DNA of 64,000 nucleotides. It comes from Ectopseudomonas toyotomiensis (lineage in GTDB: Bacteria; Pseudomonadota; Gammaproteobacteria; Pseudomonadales; Pseudomonadaceae). The stretch's first letter is position 1. Every line of letters starts with the position of its first letter. Shown piece after piece: positions 44,742-53,963 of this stretch. The notes beneath the pieces were generated by a model, which made no database searches, was not told the origin of the DNA, and was given only the letters and a program-made list of their open reading frames with translations. The position numbers and the translations under genes were made by a program. The stretch is taken from contig NZ_FOXK01000012.1 of assembly GCF_900115695.1 (NCBI RefSeq), forward strand, positions 123,233 through 187,232, written 5' to 3'.

Positions 44742-45294
44742 GCTGGCCTCTTACGTTGGACTGCAGGAGCATCCTGCCGTCATTCAAGTACGCTTTCATT
44801 CCTTGTGCCGTGGTCACCCCGTTGGCCGCGACGATTCTAACGGCTTGCTCGGTCTGCGCATATTCCTTGTCAGGAATAACGGTCATACGACTGCTGGTGA
44901 TAACGGTGGGGCGGTTCTTGGCGTCGGTGCGGGCGATGCGCACGTCGTCGATCAGTTCTACCTCGACGCCGCCAGGCGAGACTTCGGCGCGCTGGCTGGT
45001 GACTTCCCAGGGCAGTTCGGTGCCGCGATAGAGCTCCAGCTTGGGGGCGTCGATCAGGGTGATGTCGGTGCTTTTGATGTGCTCGAGCTTGTCCGCGGTC
45101 ATGCGGTAGTGCAGTTTGCCGTCATCCTGGAACTGCACGGTGCGCGCGCCGACCGCATAGAAGTCAACGACGTTGTCGTCGCTGGCCCGCTGGGCTTGGC
45201 GTGCGCTGTCCGGGGCAAGGTTCCAGTAACCGAGTGCGGCCACGACGACTGCAATCAGAGCAAAGATCAGGGTGTTGAGGATTTTACGCGGCAT
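44728..45294 (-). CDS. lptC: LPS export protein LptC
   Basis: LptC is anchored by a single N-terminal helix (TLIFALIAVVVAALGYWNLA) and has a periplasmic jellyroll (FQDDGKLHYRMTADKLEHI; PKLELYRGTELPWEV). It links LptBFG to LptA. At 188 residues it is complete. It begins eight bases after kdsC. Confidence 0.94.
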   Translation of the reverse strand: MPRKILNTLIFALIAVVVAALGYWNLAPDSARQAQRASDDNVVDFYAVGARTVQFQDDGKLHYRMTADKLEHIKSTDITLIDAPKLELYRGTELPWEVTSQRAEVSPGGVEVELIDDVRIARTDAKNRPTVITSSRMTVIPDKEYAQTEQAVRIVAANGVTTAQGMKAYLNDGRMLLQSNVRGQHEVR

Positions 45295-45302
45295 GCTGTT
45301 CT

Positions 45303-45824
45303 CTACAGGTAGGCGGCCTGGGCCGCATCCAGTGTGCCCTGGGCACGCATGATCAGTTCGCAGAATTCCCGTGCCGCACCGTCGCCGCCGCGTGCCTGGG
45401 TTACGCCATGGGCGTGCTGGCGGACGAAGCTGTCGGCGCTGGCCACGGCCATGCCCAATCCGACCCGGCGAATGACCGGAAGGTCCGGCAAGTCGTCGCC
45501 AAGATAAGCGACCTGTTCATAGCTTAGGCCGAGTTCGGCAAGCAGGCCGTCGAGTACCACGAGTTTGTCCTCGCGGCCCTGGAACAGGTGCTGGATGCCC
45601 AGGTTGTTGGCGCGGCGCTCGACCACCGGGGTTTTGCGCCCGCTGATGATGGCGGTGCGCACGCCCGAGTTGATCAGCATCTTGATGCCGTGGCCGTCGA
45701 GGGTGTTGAAGGTCTTGAACTCGCTGCCGTCTTCGAGGAAGTACAGGCGGCCGTCGGTAAGCACGCCGTCGACGTCGAAGATCGCCAGTTTGATGGCGCG
45801 GGCGCGTTGCAGCAGGTCGTTCAT
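45303..45824 (-). CDS. kdsC: 3-deoxy-D-manno-octulosonate 8-phosphate phosphatase
   Basis: KdsC dephosphorylates Kdo-8-phosphate in LPS core synthesis. HAD motif I is LAIFDVDGVLTDG, motif II is IISGRKT and motif IV is YLGDDLPDLPV. It has 173 residues. I choose the ATG at 45824, which has GGAG seven bases upstream; a GTG one codon earlier is also possible. The start overlaps the kdsD stop. Confidence 0.95.
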   Translation of the reverse strand: MNDLLQRARAIKLAIFDVDGVLTDGRLYFLEDGSEFKTFNTLDGHGIKMLINSGVRTAIISGRKTPVVERRANNLGIQHLFQGREDKLVVLDGLLAELGLSYEQVAYLGDDLPDLPVIRRVGLGMAVASADSFVRQHAHGVTQARGGDGAAREFCELIMRAQGTLDAAQAAYL

Positions 45825-46798
45825 CACATCACTCCGGCGCGCAGCAGGTCATGCATGTTGAGGGCGCCGACCGGGTTGTCCAGGTCGTCGACCACCACCA
45901 GCGCATTGATCTTGTGGTCTTCCATGATCTTCAGGGCCTCGGCCGCGAGCATCTCGGCACGAGCGGTCTTGCCGTGCGGAGTCATGACCTCGTCGATCAT
46001 GGCCTGGCGCACGTCGATGCCCTTGTCCAGGGTGCGGCGCAGGTCGCCGTCGGTGAAGATGCCGGCGAGGCGGCCGTCTTCTTCCAGTACAACGGTCATG
46101 CCCAGGCCTTTCTGGGTCATTTCCAGCAGAGCGTCGCGCAGGCTGGTGCCGCGGCGCACGCGTGGCAGGGCATCGCCTGCGTGCATGACGTTCTCTACCT
46201 TGAGCAGCAGGCGTCGGCCAAGGGCGCCGCCCGGATGGGAGAAGGCGAAGTCTTCGGCGGTGAAGCCGCGCGCTTCCAGCAAGGCGATGGCCAATGCGTC
46301 ACCCAGTACCAGACTGGCGGTGGTCGAGGAGGTCGGCGCCAGGTTCAGTGGGCAGGCTTCCTGCGAGACGCGAGCATCGAGATTGACCTCGGCGGCCTTG
46401 GCCAGTGGGGAATCCGGGTTGCCTGTCATGCTGATCAGACGGATACCGAGGCGTTTGATCAGCGGCAGCAGGGTGACGATCTCTGCGGTCGAGCCCGAGT
46501 TCGAGAGCGCCAGGACGATGTCGTCCTTGGTGATCATGCCCATGTCGCCATGGCTGGCTTCTGCCGGGTGGACGAAGAAAGAGGTGGTGCCAGTGCTGGC
46601 CAGGGTCGCAGCAATCTTGTTGCCGATATGCCCAGACTTGCCCATGCCGACCACGACTACACGTCCCTTGCAGCTGAGAATCAGCTCGCAGGCCTTGATG
46701 AAATTGGCATCGATGCGGGGCAACAGCTCCTGGACCGCTTCAAGTTCGAGGCGGATGGTACGCTGCGCGGAATCAATCAGGTCGCGGGTCTGGTTCAT
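45824..46798 (-). CDS. kdsD: D-arabinose 5-phosphate isomerase
   Basis: KdsD converts ribulose-5-phosphate to arabinose-5-phosphate, the first step of Kdo synthesis. The SIS domain (VVVGMGKSGHIGNKIAATLA; ALSNSGSTAEIV) is followed by two CBS domains (about 205-324), as in full-length KdsD. It has 324 residues. It is the first gene of kdsD-kdsC-lptCAB and is divergent from mlaF. Confidence 0.96.
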   Translation of the reverse strand: MNQTRDLIDSAQRTIRLELEAVQELLPRIDANFIKACELILSCKGRVVVVGMGKSGHIGNKIAATLASTGTTSFFVHPAEASHGDMGMITKDDIVLALSNSGSTAEIVTLLPLIKRLGIRLISMTGNPDSPLAKAAEVNLDARVSQEACPLNLAPTSSTTASLVLGDALAIALLEARGFTAEDFAFSHPGGALGRRLLLKVENVMHAGDALPRVRRGTSLRDALLEMTQKGLGMTVVLEEDGRLAGIFTDGDLRRTLDKGIDVRQAMIDEVMTPHGKTARAEMLAAEALKIMEDHKINALVVVDDLDNPVGALNMHDLLRAGVM

Positions 46799-46924
46799 GC
46801 TGGGCAGGGCTGTCGGGCGAAAAAAGACGAGGATTATAACGGGAAAAGCTTGTCGTGCTCACCTTTGCCGTATGCAGGGCAGTGCCGAAGCTGTCGCAAG
46901 TCTGAACGCTGCGCCGTGGTGCTA

Positions 46925-46954
46925 TTGGGCGACATGTTCGGCAAATGCTATAGT
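46925..46954 (+). promoter_or_regulatory. Possible sigma-70 promoter of the mla operon
   Basis: TTGGGC and TATAGT are separated by 18 bases, with TGC directly before the -10 hexamer (extended -10 like). It lies about 90 bases before mlaF in the kdsD-mlaF intergenic region. The -35 is poor, so this is tentative. Confidence 0.35.
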
Positions 46955-47044
46955 TCGCGGCCATTTTGGCCCCCTCTGGCTGGCGCGTGTCCTCGCTTCT
47001 GGAGGCGGCGTCTGCCAGGAAGGCCTGATTTTCAAGGAGTTCAG

Positions 47045-47854
47045 ATGAGCGCCGAGCACGAGTACGCGATCGAGTTGCAGGGCGTGAGCTTTCAGCGCGG
47101 CGCGCGGTCGATTTTCGACAAGGTCGATATCCGCATACCGCGCGGCAAGGTGACCGGCATCATGGGGCCCTCCGGCTGCGGCAAGACCACGCTGCTACGC
47201 CTGATCGCTGCCGAGCTGCGTCCTTCGGCCGGTGATGTTCGTGTGGCGGGCGTCAGCCTGCCGAAGCTGTCGCGCGACGAGCTGTTCGACATGCGCAAGC
47301 AGATGGGCGTGCTGTTTCAAAGCGGTGCACTGTTCACCGACCTCGATGTATTCGAGAACGTGGCCTTTCCACTGCGTGTGCATACCCAGCTGCCGGAAGA
47401 AATGATCCGCGACATCGTCCTGATGAAGTTGCAGGCCGTTGGCCTGCGCGGAGCGCTGGAACTGATGCCGGACGAGTTGTCTGGGGGCATGAAGCGCCGT
47501 GTCGCGCTGGCCCGAGCCATTGCGCTCGATCCGCAGATTCTGCTGTACGACGAGCCTTTCGTCGGTCAGGACCCCATCGCCATGGGCGTCCTGGTGCGCC
47601 TGATCCGCCTGCTCAACGATGCGCTGGGTATCACCAGTGTGGTGGTTTCTCACGATCTTGCAGAAACCGCCAGCATCGCCGACTACATCTATGTCGTCGG
47701 TGATGCACAGGTGCTGGGGCAGGGCACACCGGCCGAATTGATGGAGTCGGATAACCCGCGCATTCGCCAGTTCATGAAGGGCATTCCGGATGGTCCGGTG
47801 CCGTTTCATTTTCCAGCGCCGGACTACCGCGAAGATCTGTTGGGGAGAGGTTGA
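47045..47854 (+). CDS. mlaF: Phospholipid ABC transporter ATPase MlaF
   Basis: MlaF is the ATPase of the MlaFEDB complex, which moves phospholipids between inner and outer membrane (Ttg2A in older Pseudomonas naming). Walker A (GPSGCGKTT), signature (LSGGMKRRVALARAIA) and Walker B (ILLYDEPFVGQDP) are present. At 269 residues it has the C-terminal extension typical for contact with MlaB. The start at 47045 has AAGGAGTT upstream. It leads the mlaFEDCB operon. Confidence 0.95.
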   Translation: MSAEHEYAIELQGVSFQRGARSIFDKVDIRIPRGKVTGIMGPSGCGKTTLLRLIAAELRPSAGDVRVAGVSLPKLSRDELFDMRKQMGVLFQSGALFTDLDVFENVAFPLRVHTQLPEEMIRDIVLMKLQAVGLRGALELMPDELSGGMKRRVALARAIALDPQILLYDEPFVGQDPIAMGVLVRLIRLLNDALGITSVVVSHDLAETASIADYIYVVGDAQVLGQGTPAELMESDNPRIRQFMKGIPDGPVPFHFPAPDYREDLLGRG

Positions 47855-48651
47855 TGCGCAGAATTTCACCGCTCGAACGGCTGCGCCTGTTCGGTCGTGC
47901 GGGTATCGATGTGGTCGCGACCCTGGGGCGCTCTGTCCTGTTTCTGGTCAGTGCTCTGTTCGGCCGCAGCCGCGCCGGCAAACCTTTGCAACTGTTGATC
48001 AAGCAACTGTTCGCGGTTGGGGTGATGTCGCTGGCGATCATCGTCGTGTCCGGCATTTTCATCGGCATGGTGCTGGCCTTGCAGGGCTACAACATCCTGG
48101 TCAGCTATGGCTCCGAGCAGGCTGTGGGGCAGATGGTCGCCCTGACCCTGCTGCGTGAACTGGGCCCGGTGGTCACCGCGCTGCTGTTCGCCGGTCGCGC
48201 CGGTTCCGCGTTGACCGCCGAAATCGGCAACATGAAGTCCACCGAGCAGCTTTCCAGTCTGGAGATGATCGGCGTCGACCCACTCAAGTACATCGTCGCG
48301 CCGCGGCTGTGGGCCGGTTTCATCTCCATGCCGCTGCTGGCGATGATCTTCTGTGTGGTCGGCATCTGGGGGGCGGCGATGGTCGCCGTGGATTGGCTGG
48401 GCGTCTACGAGGGCTCGTTCTGGGCCAACATGCAGAACAGTGTTTCTTTTTATGACGACGTGCTCAATGGCGTGATCAAGAGCATCGTCTTCGCCTTCGT
48501 GGTGACCTGGATCGCCGTGTTCCAGGGCTACGACTGTGAACCCACTTCCGAAGGCATCAGCCGTGCGACCACGCGCACCGTGGTGTACGCCTCGCTGGCC
48601 GTGCTTGGCCTGGATTTCATTCTGACCGCTTTGATGTTTGGAGATTTCTGA
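47854..48651 (+). CDS. mlaE: Phospholipid ABC transporter permease MlaE
   Basis: MlaE is the inner-membrane permease of the Mla system. Five hydrophobic helices and the MlaE motif (LRELGPVVTALLFAGRAGSA; EIGNMKSTEQLSSLEMIGVD) are clear. It has 265 residues. Its ATG overlaps the mlaF stop (TGATG) and its stop overlaps mlaD. Confidence 0.96.
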   Translation: MRRISPLERLRLFGRAGIDVVATLGRSVLFLVSALFGRSRAGKPLQLLIKQLFAVGVMSLAIIVVSGIFIGMVLALQGYNILVSYGSEQAVGQMVALTLLRELGPVVTALLFAGRAGSALTAEIGNMKSTEQLSSLEMIGVDPLKYIVAPRLWAGFISMPLLAMIFCVVGIWGAAMVAVDWLGVYEGSFWANMQNSVSFYDDVLNGVIKSIVFAFVVTWIAVFQGYDCEPTSEGISRATTRTVVYASLAVLGLDFILTALMFGDF

Positions 48652-49121
48652 TGCAAAACCGCACGCTGGAGATTGGTGTCGGCCTGTTCCTCATGGCCGG
48701 TGTGCTGGCCCTGCTGCTGCTGGCCCTGCGCGTCAGCGGCCTGAGCGTCGGTAGCGCTGGCGATACCTACAAGGTCTACGCCTACTTCGACAACATCGCC
48801 GGGCTGACCGTGCGCGCCAAGGTCACCATGGCCGGCGTGAGCATCGGCAAGGTCACTGCGATCGATCTGGATCGTGACAGTTACATGGGGCGGGTGACCC
48901 TGGAACTCGATGGCAACGTCAATAACCTGCCCGAGGATTCCACCGCGTCGATCCTGACCGCGGGGCTGCTCGGTGAGAAATACATCGGCATCAGCGTTGG
49001 TGGTGACGAGGAGGTGCTCAAGGACGGCAGCACCATCCACGACACGCAGTCCTCGCTGGTGCTGGAAGACCTGATTGGCAAATTCCTGCTCAATTCGGTC
49101 AATAAAGATGAAGCCAATTGA
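48651..49121 (+). CDS. mlaD: Phospholipid transporter MCE protein MlaD
   Basis: MlaD is a single-pass MCE protein that forms a hexameric ring in the periplasm. An N-terminal helix (LFLMAGVLALLLLALRVSG) precedes an MCE domain (YKVYAYFDNIAGLTVRAKVT; AGLLGEKYIGISVGGDEE). It has 156 residues. It overlaps mlaE by one base. Confidence 0.95.
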   Translation: MQNRTLEIGVGLFLMAGVLALLLLALRVSGLSVGSAGDTYKVYAYFDNIAGLTVRAKVTMAGVSIGKVTAIDLDRDSYMGRVTLELDGNVNNLPEDSTASILTAGLLGEKYIGISVGGDEEVLKDGSTIHDTQSSLVLEDLIGKFLLNSVNKDEAN

Positions 49122-49135
49122 TGAGGGCTCCTGAC

Positions 49136-49768
49136 ATGTTCAAAACCGTGCGTAATTCCCTGCTGGTGTTGCTGGCTGCCATGCCGCTGCTGGCCGTCGC
49201 TGCACCAAGCGCCCATGACGTGGTGCAGCAGACCACCGAAACTCTGCTGGCGGACCTCAAGGCCAACAAGGAGCATTACCGCAGCAATCCCAATGCCTTT
49301 TATGACTCGCTAAACGAAATTCTCGGTCCGGTGGTGGATGTCGAGGGCATCGCCCGTGGCGTGATGACTGTGCGCTATTCGCGCCAGGCTTCGCCTGAGC
49401 AGATGAGCCGTTTTGAGGAGAATTTCAAGCGTAGCCTGATGCAGTTCTATGGCAACGCCCTGCTCGAGTACAACAACCAGGACATTCGCGTGTTGCCAGC
49501 CAGCGGCAGTGGCGAGGGCGAGCGCACCTCGGTCGGCATGGAAATTCGCGATGGCAAGGGCGTGGTCTACCCGCTGTCTTACACCATGGTGTCGATGGAT
49601 GGTGGCTGGAAGTTGCGTAATGTGGTGATCAACGGCATCAACGTCGGCAAGCTGTTCCGCGATCAGTTCGCCCAGTCGATGCAGACCAATCGCAACGATC
49701 TGGACAAGGTCATCGACACCTGGGCTGACACTGTGGCCAGGGCGCGTCAGGCTCGGGGCGAATCGTGA
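49136..49768 (+). CDS. mlaC: Periplasmic phospholipid-binding protein MlaC
   Basis: MlaC shuttles phospholipids between MlaA and MlaFEDB. A signal peptide (LLVLLAAMPLLAVA, cleaved at or near AAPS) and the MlaC/Ttg2 domain (VVDVEGIARGVMTVRYSRQA; YPLSYTMVSMDGGWKLRNVV) are visible. It has 210 residues. I choose the ATG at 49136; an ATG at 49121 would overlap the mlaD stop and is possible. Its stop overlaps mlaB. Confidence 0.94.
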   Translation: MFKTVRNSLLVLLAAMPLLAVAAPSAHDVVQQTTETLLADLKANKEHYRSNPNAFYDSLNEILGPVVDVEGIARGVMTVRYSRQASPEQMSRFEENFKRSLMQFYGNALLEYNNQDIRVLPASGSGEGERTSVGMEIRDGKGVVYPLSYTMVSMDGGWKLRNVVINGINVGKLFRDQFAQSMQTNRNDLDKVIDTWADTVARARQARGES

Positions 49769-50073
49769 GTCAGGCGAGCATCAGCGAGCGCGCTGCTGGG
49801 CAATTGCAGCTCAGCGGTGTGCTCGATTACAGCACCGGGCCGCTGCTGCGTGAGCAGGGCGCGCGCCTGATCGCGGCCAGCAGCGCTAAAAGTCTGGCAC
49901 TCGATTGCAGCGCGGTGGAAAAGTCCAGCAGCGTCGGCCTGGCGCTGCTGCTGGCGTTCATGCGCGATGCGCGCAAGGCCGGGCGTGAGCTGACGATCAG
50001 CGCGCTGCCCGACGACATGCGCGAGATCGCCCAGGTCAGCGGCTTGCTGGAGTTGCTGCCGCTGCAAGCGTGA
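49765..50073 (+). CDS. mlaB: STAS-domain protein MlaB
   Basis: MlaB is a small (102 residues) cytoplasmic STAS protein that binds MlaF and activates it. The STAS core (LALDCSAVEKSSSVGLALLL) contains the Ser-rich loop of the family. The GTG start overlaps the mlaC stop (GTGA). It closes the mla operon. Confidence 0.9.
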   Translation: MSQASISERAAGQLQLSGVLDYSTGPLLREQGARLIAASSAKSLALDCSAVEKSSSVGLALLLAFMRDARKAGRELTISALPDDMREIAQVSGLLELLPLQA

Positions 50074-50191
50074 ACCGTTTCCCGTCGTTCCGTCAGCGCC
50101 GGTGCTGGCGGGGTTCGCAGGCGGGAGGCTTTTTTGTATGATGGCCGACCCGCGGGCGCTGGTAGCCCGAATGCGTCAGTCGAGGTCGAGC

Positions 50192-50431
50192 ATGCAGGCT
50201 GCAGAAGTAAAAAGCCTCCTAGAGGAAAAACTCCCGAATACCCAGGTGGAAGTCGAAGGCGAAGGCTGCAACTTCCAGCTCAACCTGATCAGCGACGAAC
50301 TGGCCGCCCTCAGCCCGGTCAAGCGTCAGCAGCAGATCTATGCCCACCTCAATGCCTGGATCGCTGATGGCAGCATCCACGCCGTGACCATGAAATTCTT
50401 CAGCCAGGCCGATTGGGCCGCGCGTTCCTGA
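50192..50431 (+). CDS. ibaG: BolA-family protein IbaG
   Basis: IbaG (79 residues) is an acid-responsive BolA-type protein that probably binds a [2Fe-2S] cluster with a monothiol glutaredoxin. The helix-turn region and the conserved VKRQQQIYAHLNAWIADGSI and FHAVT-like IHAVTMKF segments are present. The start at 50192 gives family length; a 30-codon in-frame extension is not family-like. It precedes murA by 22 bases, as in many Gammaproteobacteria. Confidence 0.9.
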   Translation: MQAAEVKSLLEEKLPNTQVEVEGEGCNFQLNLISDELAALSPVKRQQQIYAHLNAWIADGSIHAVTMKFFSQADWAARS

Positions 50432-50453
50432 GCCTGCGGGCGACGAGATTCCT

Positions 50454-51719
50454 ATGGATAAACTGATCATTACCGGCGGCGCTCGCCTCGATGGCGAAAT
50501 CCGCATTTCCGGTGCGAAGAACTCTGCTCTGCCGATTCTGGCGGCCACCCTGCTGGGCGACGCCCCCGTCACCATCTGCAACCTGCCGCACCTGCACGAC
50601 ATCACCACCATGATCGAGCTGTTCGGTCGCATGGGCATCGAGCCGGTGATCGACGAGAAGCTGGCGGTGGAAGTCGACGCCCGTGCGATCAAGACGCTGG
50701 TCGCGCCTTACGAGCTGGTAAAAACCATGCGCGCCTCGATTCTGGTGCTCGGCCCCATGGTCGCGCGCTTCGGTGAGGCGGAAGTAGCGCTACCGGGCGG
50801 TTGCGCCATCGGTTCGCGTCCGGTCGATCTGCACATCCGTGGCCTCGAGGCCATGGGCGCGATCATCGATGTCGAAGGCGGCTACATCAAGGCCAAGGCG
50901 CCGGAAGGCGGCCTGCGTGGCGCACACTTCTTCTTCGATGTGGTCAGCGTGACCGGCACCGAGAACATCATGATGGCCGCGACCCTGGCCAAGGGCCGCA
51001 GCGTGCTGGAAAACGCCGCGCGTGAGCCTGAGGTGGTCGACCTAGCCAACTGCCTGATCGCCATGGGCGCGAAGATCCAGGGCGCCGGCACTGACACCAT
51101 CATCATCGACGGCGTCGAGCGCCTGCATGGCGCGCGCTTCAACGTCATGCCCGACCGTATCGAGACTGGTACCTACTTGGTCGCCGCAGCCGTTACCGGT
51201 GGTCGGGTCAAGGTCAAGGACGCCGACCCTTCGACCCTGGAGGCCGTGCTGGCCAAGCTGCAGGAAGCGGGTGCTGAAATCACCACCGGTCCGGACTGGA
51301 TCGAGCTGGACATGAAGGGCAAGCGCCCCAAGGCCGTCAACCTGCGTACCGCTCCATACCCGGCGTTCCCCACTGACATGCAGGCGCAGTTCATCGCCCT
51401 GAACGCGGTGGCCGAAGGCACCGGCACCATCATCGAAACCGTGTTCGAAAACCGCTTCATGCACGTCTACGAGATGCTGCGCATGGGCGCCAGCATCCTC
51501 GTCGAAGGCAACACGGCCGTGGTTACCGGTGTCGACAAGCTCAAGGGCGCGCCAGTGATGGCCACCGATCTGCGTGCATCGGCGAGCCTGGTGCTGGCCG
51601 CGCTGGTGGCCGAGGGCGATACGCTGATCGACCGTATCTACCACATCGACCGTGGGTACGAGTGCATCGAAGAGAAGCTGCAGCTGCTCGGCGCCAAGAT
51701 CCGCCGCGTGCCGGGTTGA
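50454..51719 (+). CDS. murA: UDP-N-acetylglucosamine 1-carboxyvinyltransferase MurA
   Basis: MurA commits UDP-GlcNAc to peptidoglycan by transfer of enolpyruvate from PEP. The fosfomycin-target Cys117 lies in LPGGCAIGSRPVDLH. The N-terminus (DKLIITGGARLDGEIRISGA) and 421 residues are standard. A repeat-derived hairpin follows in the gap to hisG. Confidence 0.97.
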   Translation: MDKLIITGGARLDGEIRISGAKNSALPILAATLLGDAPVTICNLPHLHDITTMIELFGRMGIEPVIDEKLAVEVDARAIKTLVAPYELVKTMRASILVLGPMVARFGEAEVALPGGCAIGSRPVDLHIRGLEAMGAIIDVEGGYIKAKAPEGGLRGAHFFFDVVSVTGTENIMMAATLAKGRSVLENAAREPEVVDLANCLIAMGAKIQGAGTDTIIIDGVERLHGARFNVMPDRIETGTYLVAAAVTGGRVKVKDADPSTLEAVLAKLQEAGAEITTGPDWIELDMKGKRPKAVNLRTAPYPAFPTDMQAQFIALNAVAEGTGTIIETVFENRFMHVYEMLRMGASILVEGNTAVVTGVDKLKGAPVMATDLRASASLVLAALVAEGDTLIDRIYHIDRGYECIEEKLQLLGAKIRRVPG

Positions 51720-51739
51720 TGGCGATCTGCTGCGCGTCG

Positions 51740-51840
51740 GTCCTGCTGCGTTAAAAACAGGCTCGGAATGCTCATTTACAACTTGTAAACTCCGCTTCCT
51801 CGCCTGTTTTTGCCTTGCATGACTCTAGCTCGCGAGATCG
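51740..51840. repeat. Palindromic Pseudomonas intergenic element
   Basis: Arms AAAAACAGGC (51753-51762) and GCCTGTTTTT (51802-51811) flank an inner TTTACA/TGTAAA palindrome, giving a nested structure of about 60 bases within a roughly 100-base segment that looks like a multi-copy pseudomonad intergenic element. The right arm ends in TTTTT, so it can double as a terminator of murA. Confidence 0.65.
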
Positions 51841-51895
51841 CAGATAGTGTGGCCACCCCTCTCGGGAGGCCGCTTCCGCTCAAGGAAACCGTTCC

Positions 51896-52531
51896 ATGCT
51901 GACCATCGCCCTGTCCAAAGGCCGCATTCTCGATGACACCCTGCCGTTGCTGGCGGCGGCGGGTATCGAGCCGACCGAGAACCCGGACAAGAGCCGCAAG
52001 CTGATCATCCCGACTACTCAGGATGACGTGCGCCTGCTGATCGTGCGTGCTACCGACGTGCCGACCTATGTCGAGCATGGCGCGGCCGACGTCGGTGTCG
52101 CCGGCAAGGACGTACTGATGGAATACGGCGGCCAGGGCATCTACGAGCCACTGGATCTGCAGATCGCCAAGTGCAAACTGATGACGGCTGGCAAAGTCGG
52201 TGCGCCGGAGCCGAAAGGGCGCCTGCGCGTGGCCACCAAGTTCGTCAACGTCGCCAAGCGCTACTATGCCGAGCAGGGTCGTCAGGTCGACATCATCAAG
52301 TTGTACGGTTCGATGGAACTGGCGCCGCTGGTGGGCCTGGCTGACAAGATCATCGATGTGGTCGACACCGGCAACACCCTGCGTGCCAACGGCCTGGAAC
52401 CGCAGGAGCTGATCGCCACCATCAGCTCGCGCCTGATCGTCAACAAGGCCTCGATGAAGATGCAGCACGCGCGCATCCAGTTCTTGATCGATACCCTGCG
52501 TGGCGCCATCGAGGCGCGACACCAAGGCTGA
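51896..52531 (+). CDS. hisG: ATP phosphoribosyltransferase, short form
   Basis: HisG catalyses the first step of histidine synthesis. With 211 residues it is the short form (HisG-S), which lacks the C-terminal regulatory domain and needs HisZ, not in this window, as regulatory subunit. It begins LTIALSKGRILDDTLPLLAA and carries the phosphate-binding DVVDTGNTLRANGL. Confidence 0.96.
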   Translation: MLTIALSKGRILDDTLPLLAAAGIEPTENPDKSRKLIIPTTQDDVRLLIVRATDVPTYVEHGAADVGVAGKDVLMEYGGQGIYEPLDLQIAKCKLMTAGKVGAPEPKGRLRVATKFVNVAKRYYAEQGRQVDIIKLYGSMELAPLVGLADKIIDVVDTGNTLRANGLEPQELIATISSRLIVNKASMKMQHARIQFLIDTLRGAIEARHQG

Positions 52532-52538
52532 CTCCTCA

Positions 52539-52557
52539 CCGCGACTTCTGGTCGCGG
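52539..52557 (+). other. Stem-loop between hisG and hisD
   Basis: CCGCGAC and its complement with a 5-base loop lie eight bases after the hisG stop. There is no U-tract. With a 123-base gap, hisD may have its own promoter. Confidence 0.35.
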
Positions 52558-52654
52558 CAGCCTATCCGTGTCATAGCCATTTTTCTCAGGTGCCCGCACG
52601 GTGGGCTTGCTACTCTAGCGGCGCCTGAGATTTGCTATTACACGAGGCTTTGCC

Positions 52655-53962
52655 ATGACCGCTCCCATTGCTGTTCGCCGACTCAACGCCGCTGACCAGG
52701 ATTTTGCCCGACACCTGGATCATCTGCTGAGCTGGGAGAGTGTGTCCGACGATGGCGTCAACCAGCGCGTGCTGGAAATCATCCAGGCCGTGCGTGAGCG
52801 CGGCGATGCCGCCCTGGTCGAGTACACCCAGCGCTTCGATGGCCTGGAGGTCGCCGCCATGGCCGACCTGATCCTGCCGCGTGAGCGTCTGGAACTGGCC
52901 CTGACCCGTATCAGCGCCGAGCAGCGTCAGGCTCTCGAAGTGGCCGCCGAGCGCGTGCGCAGCTACCACGAGCAGCAGAAGCAGGATTCCTGGCGCTACA
53001 CCGAAGCCGACGGCACGGTGCTGGGGCAGAAGGTCACCCCGCTGGATCGCGCCGGCCTCTACGTGCCTGGCGGCAAGGCTTCCTATCCGTCTTCGGTGTT
53101 GATGAACGCCATTCCGGCCAAGGTCGCCGGCGTGCCTGAAGTGGTAATGGTGGTGCCGACCCCGCGCGGTGAGATCAACGAGATCGTCCTGGCAGCTGCC
53201 GCCATCGCCGGCGTCGACCGCGTGTTCACCATTGGTGGCGCCCAGGCAGTTGCCGCGCTGGCCTATGGCACCGAGAGCGTACCGCCGGTGGACAAGATTG
53301 TCGGCCCCGGCAACATCTATGTGGCCACCGCCAAGCGTCACGTGTTCGGCAAGGTGGGCATCGACATGATCGCCGGTCCGTCGGAAATCCTCGTGGTATG
53401 CGATGGTCAGACTGACCCGGACTGGATCGCCATGGACCTGTTCTCTCAGGCCGAGCACGACGAAGACGCGCAGTCGATCCTGGTCAGCCCGGATGCCGCC
53501 TTCCTCGACCGCGTCGCTGAAAGCATCGGCAAGCTGCTGCCGACCATGGAGCGCGCCGAGATCATCCGCACCTCGCTGGAGGGGCGCGGCGCCTTGATCC
53601 AGGTGGCGGACATGGCGCAGGCCATCGCGGTGGCCAACCGCATCGCGCCGGAGCACCTGGAGCTGTCGGTCGCCGATCCGGAAGCCTGGCTGCCCGAGAT
53701 CCGCCATGCCGGTGCGATCTTCATGGGCCGCTACACAGCAGAAGCCTTGGGCGACTATGTGGCCGGCCCGAATCACGTGCTGCCCACTTCCGGCACCGCG
53801 CGTTTTTCCTCGCCGCTGGGGGTGTATGACTTCCAGAAGCGCTCGTCGATCATCTTCTGCTCGCCGGATGGCGCATCGGAGCTGGGCAAGAGTGCCTCGG
53901 TGCTGGCCCGCGGCGAGTCGCTGACCGCACACGCGCGCAGCGCCGAGTACCGCATCAAGTGA
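52655..53962 (+). CDS. hisD: Histidinol dehydrogenase
   Basis: HisD carries out the last two oxidations of histidine synthesis. The NAD-binding and catalytic segments (LYVPGGKASYPSSVLMNAIP; IDMIAGPSEILVVCDG; DLFSQAEHDEDAQSIL, with zinc-ligand Gln/His) are present in 435 residues. hisC follows after 80 bases that contain a GTAGGG repeat. Confidence 0.97.
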   Translation: MTAPIAVRRLNAADQDFARHLDHLLSWESVSDDGVNQRVLEIIQAVRERGDAALVEYTQRFDGLEVAAMADLILPRERLELALTRISAEQRQALEVAAERVRSYHEQQKQDSWRYTEADGTVLGQKVTPLDRAGLYVPGGKASYPSSVLMNAIPAKVAGVPEVVMVVPTPRGEINEIVLAAAAIAGVDRVFTIGGAQAVAALAYGTESVPPVDKIVGPGNIYVATAKRHVFGKVGIDMIAGPSEILVVCDGQTDPDWIAMDLFSQAEHDEDAQSILVSPDAAFLDRVAESIGKLLPTMERAEIIRTSLEGRGALIQVADMAQAIAVANRIAPEHLELSVADPEAWLPEIRHAGAIFMGRYTAEALGDYVAGPNHVLPTSGTARFSSPLGVYDFQKRSSIIFCSPDGASELGKSASVLARGESLTAHARSAEYRIK

Positions 53963-53963
53963 T

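Noticed and set aside
49118..49136. Earlier TTG/ATG starts for mlaC
   Set aside because: They add residues before the signal peptide and overlap the mlaD stop without a ribosome-binding site.
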